Positions 62,122 through 64,000 of a stretch of 64,000 bases of DNA are shown one piece after another (position 1 is the stretch's first letter; each line of letters starts with the position of its first letter). Source of the DNA: Xenorhabdus doucetiae (GTDB taxonomy: Bacteria; Pseudomonadota; Gammaproteobacteria; Enterobacterales; Enterobacteriaceae); the NCBI RefSeq assembly GCF_000968195.1, contig NZ_FO704550.1, forward strand, positions 2,170,001 to 2,234,000, written 5' to 3'. The translations under genes were made by a program, and so were the position numbers. Below the pieces are notes generated by a model. That model searched no databases and was not told the origin of the DNA. It was given only the letters and a program-made list of their open reading frames with translations.

Positions 62122-63315
62122 GTGAATACAATCCAAAGCGCCGGTGGAAAATCAGCAACTGTCGACCTGCGTGTTACTCTCTCATTTTTTGCCGTTGGGC
62201 TGGCAACTTTCGCCTTACTCTATTTCGTCCAACCCATTTTGCCGCTTTTATCAGAGGAATTTAACATCTCGCCGGCTAACAGTAGCTTAGCTCTATCACT
62301 GTCTACTGGAATGCTATCCCTCGGCTTGTTAATCACAGGTCCTTTATCTGATGCACTTGGCCGCAAAAATGTCATGGTCGTATCACTGATTGCTGCCGCC
62401 ATTTTTACTCTCTTAAGTTCTGTCGTAACAAGCTGGCATGGAATTTTATTTATCCGGGCGCTCGTGGGTTTGTCAGTCAGTGGTGTTGCTGCGGTTGCCA
62501 TGACTTATTTAAGTGAAGAAGTGCATCCCAGTTATGTCGCCTTATCTATCGGTCTTTATATAAGTGGTAACTCAATAGGAGGAATGAGCGGACGCTTAAT
62601 TACTGGTGTCATTGCAGATCACTATTCGTGGAGGATAGCCGTTATCTTATTAGGCGCTTTTGCCTTAATCTCTGCCATTGCATTTTGGAAGATGTTACCG
62701 GAATCCAAACACTTTAAACCCAGTTCGTTAAAACCGAAATCACTGCTCATCAATTTGAAATTACACTTCCGTGACCAAGGTCTTCCCCTGCTATTTGCAG
62801 AAGCCTTTTTGCTTATGGGAGGCTTTGTCACCATGTTTAATTACATTGGTTATCGATTATTAGCAGCACCTTATCATTTAAACCAAACTGTTGTTGGATT
62901 GCTGTCTGTTGTTTACTTAACAGGAACTTACAGCGCAACTAAAGCGGGTACGCTGACAAGCAAGCATGGGAAAGGAAAAGTATTATTAGCGGCCATTGGT
63001 ATGATGTTAATTGGCTGTATAGTCACCCTATTTCCCCCTATTTGGGCGGTGATACTGGGCGTGATGATGCTGACAACCGGCTTCTTTGCCGCCCATGCAG
63101 TTGCCAGTGGTTGGGTAGGACAAAGAGCCAAACGGGCAAAAGCGCAAGCCTCATCACTCTATTTATTCTGCTATTACTCTGGTTCCAGTATTGCAGGGAC
63201 ATTAGGTGGCGTATTTTGGTCTTATTTTGCCTGGAATGGTGTTGCCGTATTTATTGCATTGCTGATAATTATTGCTCTTTATTTAGGCTGCAAACTCAAT
63301 AAATTAGCGAAATAA
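62122..63315 (+). CDS. ynfM: MFS transporter YnfM-like
   Basis: Twelve-helix exporter of 397 residues starting at GTG 62122, with AAGGA upstream. It matches E. coli YnfM closely in key stretches (FALLYFVQPILPLLSEEF, GPLSDALGRKNVMV, YISGNSIGGMSGRLITGV, FAAHAVASGWVG). It is related to sugar and drug efflux MFS proteins; the natural substrate is uncertain. It diverges from the ynfL-like LysR gene as in E. coli. That regulator is interrupted here, so control of ynfM is probably altered. Confidence 0.92.
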   Translation: MNTIQSAGGKSATVDLRVTLSFFAVGLATFALLYFVQPILPLLSEEFNISPANSSLALSLSTGMLSLGLLITGPLSDALGRKNVMVVSLIAAAIFTLLSSVVTSWHGILFIRALVGLSVSGVAAVAMTYLSEEVHPSYVALSIGLYISGNSIGGMSGRLITGVIADHYSWRIAVILLGAFALISAIAFWKMLPESKHFKPSSLKPKSLLINLKLHFRDQGLPLLFAEAFLLMGGFVTMFNYIGYRLLAAPYHLNQTVVGLLSVVYLTGTYSATKAGTLTSKHGKGKVLLAAIGMMLIGCIVTLFPPIWAVILGVMMLTTGFFAAHAVASGWVGQRAKRAKAQASSLYLFCYYSGSSIAGTLGGVFWSYFAWNGVAVFIALLIIIALYLGCKLNKLAK

Positions 63316-63431
63316 TTTAAATACAATTGCCGACATAGACACAATTATTTAATAAATGTCGGCAATGTTTAAGCAAAATTTTAAAAAAATTAGAACTATT
63401 CACTATTTACCTAATCTTTCAACATGTTGTA

Positions 63432-64000
63432 TTAATAATAGGATTCAATCGGCAATGTCAGAATTTTAGTTAGATACCCATCAATAATTTCAATACACCC
63501 TTCCTTTCTTAGAGAAAGTAATACTCGTTGTATACCACTGCGCGAAAGTGTGCATCTTTGTTCTATGTATTTAATTGCCGTAATATTTTCCCTGAATTCT
63601 TTTGGCAAGGTCATCAGGCGAGATAACAAACTACATACCACATCCCTATTGCTATGACGAAAAAGGCTAACATCCCTGGCGTATAAGAAGGATATTTTAT
63701 AGGAAATGATCCTCATCCACTCTCTATAGAGGTCATGCTTCTTTATGGCATTCAATGCACTAACGCGCGGAATTTGAAAGATTTTACAATTTTCCCCTAG
63801 CTCAATGGAATAATAGGTTTCTCCTCCAGAGTAGAAAGATAACCCAATGACATGAGGTGAAAAAAACGTCGCAATGATTAAATCGTCATTTATTCTACGG
63901 ATATTGACATATCCTTGATCTAATAAAAAAAACTTAGCAAACTCACTTTCTATATTAATTAATTTTCCTTGTGTTGATAAACCGGTTGTGATCAATTCGG
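63432..64000 (-). CDS. Crp/Fnr-like winged-helix regulator (IprA-like), 5' end outside window
   Basis: At least 187 residues read leftward from the window edge. The first visible start is a TTG at 63995 without supporting context, so the gene probably begins beyond 64000. The N-terminal part looks like a cyclic-nucleotide-binding-type beta-roll without a ligand signature (LLDQGYVNIRRINDDLIIATFFSPHVIGLSFY). The C-terminal helices TAIKYIEQRCTLSRSGIQRVLLSLRKEGCIEIIDGYL form a winged HTH. It resembles the IprA family, which is tied to oxidative-stress resistance in enterics. Confidence 0.65.
   Translation of the reverse strand, partial: ELITTGLSTQGKLINIESEFAKFFLLDQGYVNIRRINDDLIIATFFSPHVIGLSFYSGGETYYSIELGENCKIFQIPRVSALNAIKKHDLYREWMRIISYKISFLYARDVSLFRHSNRDVVCSLLSRLMTLPKEFRENITAIKYIEQRCTLSRSGIQRVLLSLRKEGCIEIIDGYLTKILTLPIESYY

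Noticed and set aside
1..64000. tRNA, rRNA or CRISPR arrays
   Set aside because: I looked for cloverleaf signatures, conserved T-arm sequence and regularly spaced repeats in the intergenic regions and found none.

Overview
The window reads as chromosomal DNA of an AT-rich member of the Enterobacterales, most likely an insect/nematode-associated Morganellaceae such as Xenorhabdus or Photorhabdus. Core enterobacterial genes appear in familiar groupings (ydgH next to pntAB; fnr; ydfG; ynfB/ynfD-type genes; ynfK/bioD2-ynfL-ynfM). Between them lies accessory DNA with IS630-family insertions, secreted proteases, exporters and small biosynthesis-like operons. The genus is inferred from gene content and style, not from a marker gene.

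Layout. 1-4.5 kb: ydgH diverging from the proton-translocating transhydrogenase pntAB. 4.5-9.7 kb: a small secreted protein, then a four-gene tripartite exporter (ABC ATPase, MacB-type permease, TolC-type channel, HlyD-type adaptor) whose three junctions are all 8-bp overlaps. 9.8-13 kb: a mobile-island remnant (coiled-coil protein, HTH protein, broken GNAT acetyltransferase, unknown protein, tyrosine recombinase). 13-17 kb: an EamA transporter and a glycine-amidinotransferase-like gene that is split by a dead IS630 element and cut off at its 3' end by a second, intact IS630. 17-19 kb: fnr and an orphan DmsC-like membrane anchor. 19.4-25.8 kb: a PLP-dependent decarboxylase, then an operon of a TauD-like dioxygenase, an unknown protein with a three-cysteine cluster, and a short RlmN-like radical SAM enzyme. 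An IS630 element sits inside the last codons of the dioxygenase gene.

25.9-30.5 kb: two SAM methyltransferases, a LysE exporter, a LysR regulator and an MFS exporter. 30.5-35.3 kb: two secreted serine proteases, one trypsin-like and one subtilisin-type autotransporter. 35.8-53.2 kb: drug/metabolite transporters with their regulators, GNAT, FMN reductase, a TonB-dependent copper receptor with a DUF2946 protein, beta-alanine:pyruvate aminotransferase, ASCH protein, an MFS gene broken by one nonsense codon, NemA-type ene-reductase, serine hydrolase, thioredoxin, cupin and AraC genes. 53.8-57.4 kb: a second biosynthesis-like group (phosphatidylserine-decarboxylase-like enzyme, pentein-fold guanidine-modifying enzyme, ABC exporter). 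57.6-64 kb: ydfG, ynfB-like, ynfD-like, bioD2, ynfL interrupted by a second copy of the 1,103-bp IS630, intact ynfM, and a Crp/Fnr-like regulator running off the window.

The best candidates for undescribed chemistry are the dioxygenase / Cys-cluster protein / mini-RlmN operon (21874-25773) and the PSD-like / pentein / ABC-exporter group (53851-57440). Insertion sequences have been active here: several insertions can be undone on paper to recover an intact reading frame, which shows what was lost. I saw no rRNA, tRNA or CRISPR array.
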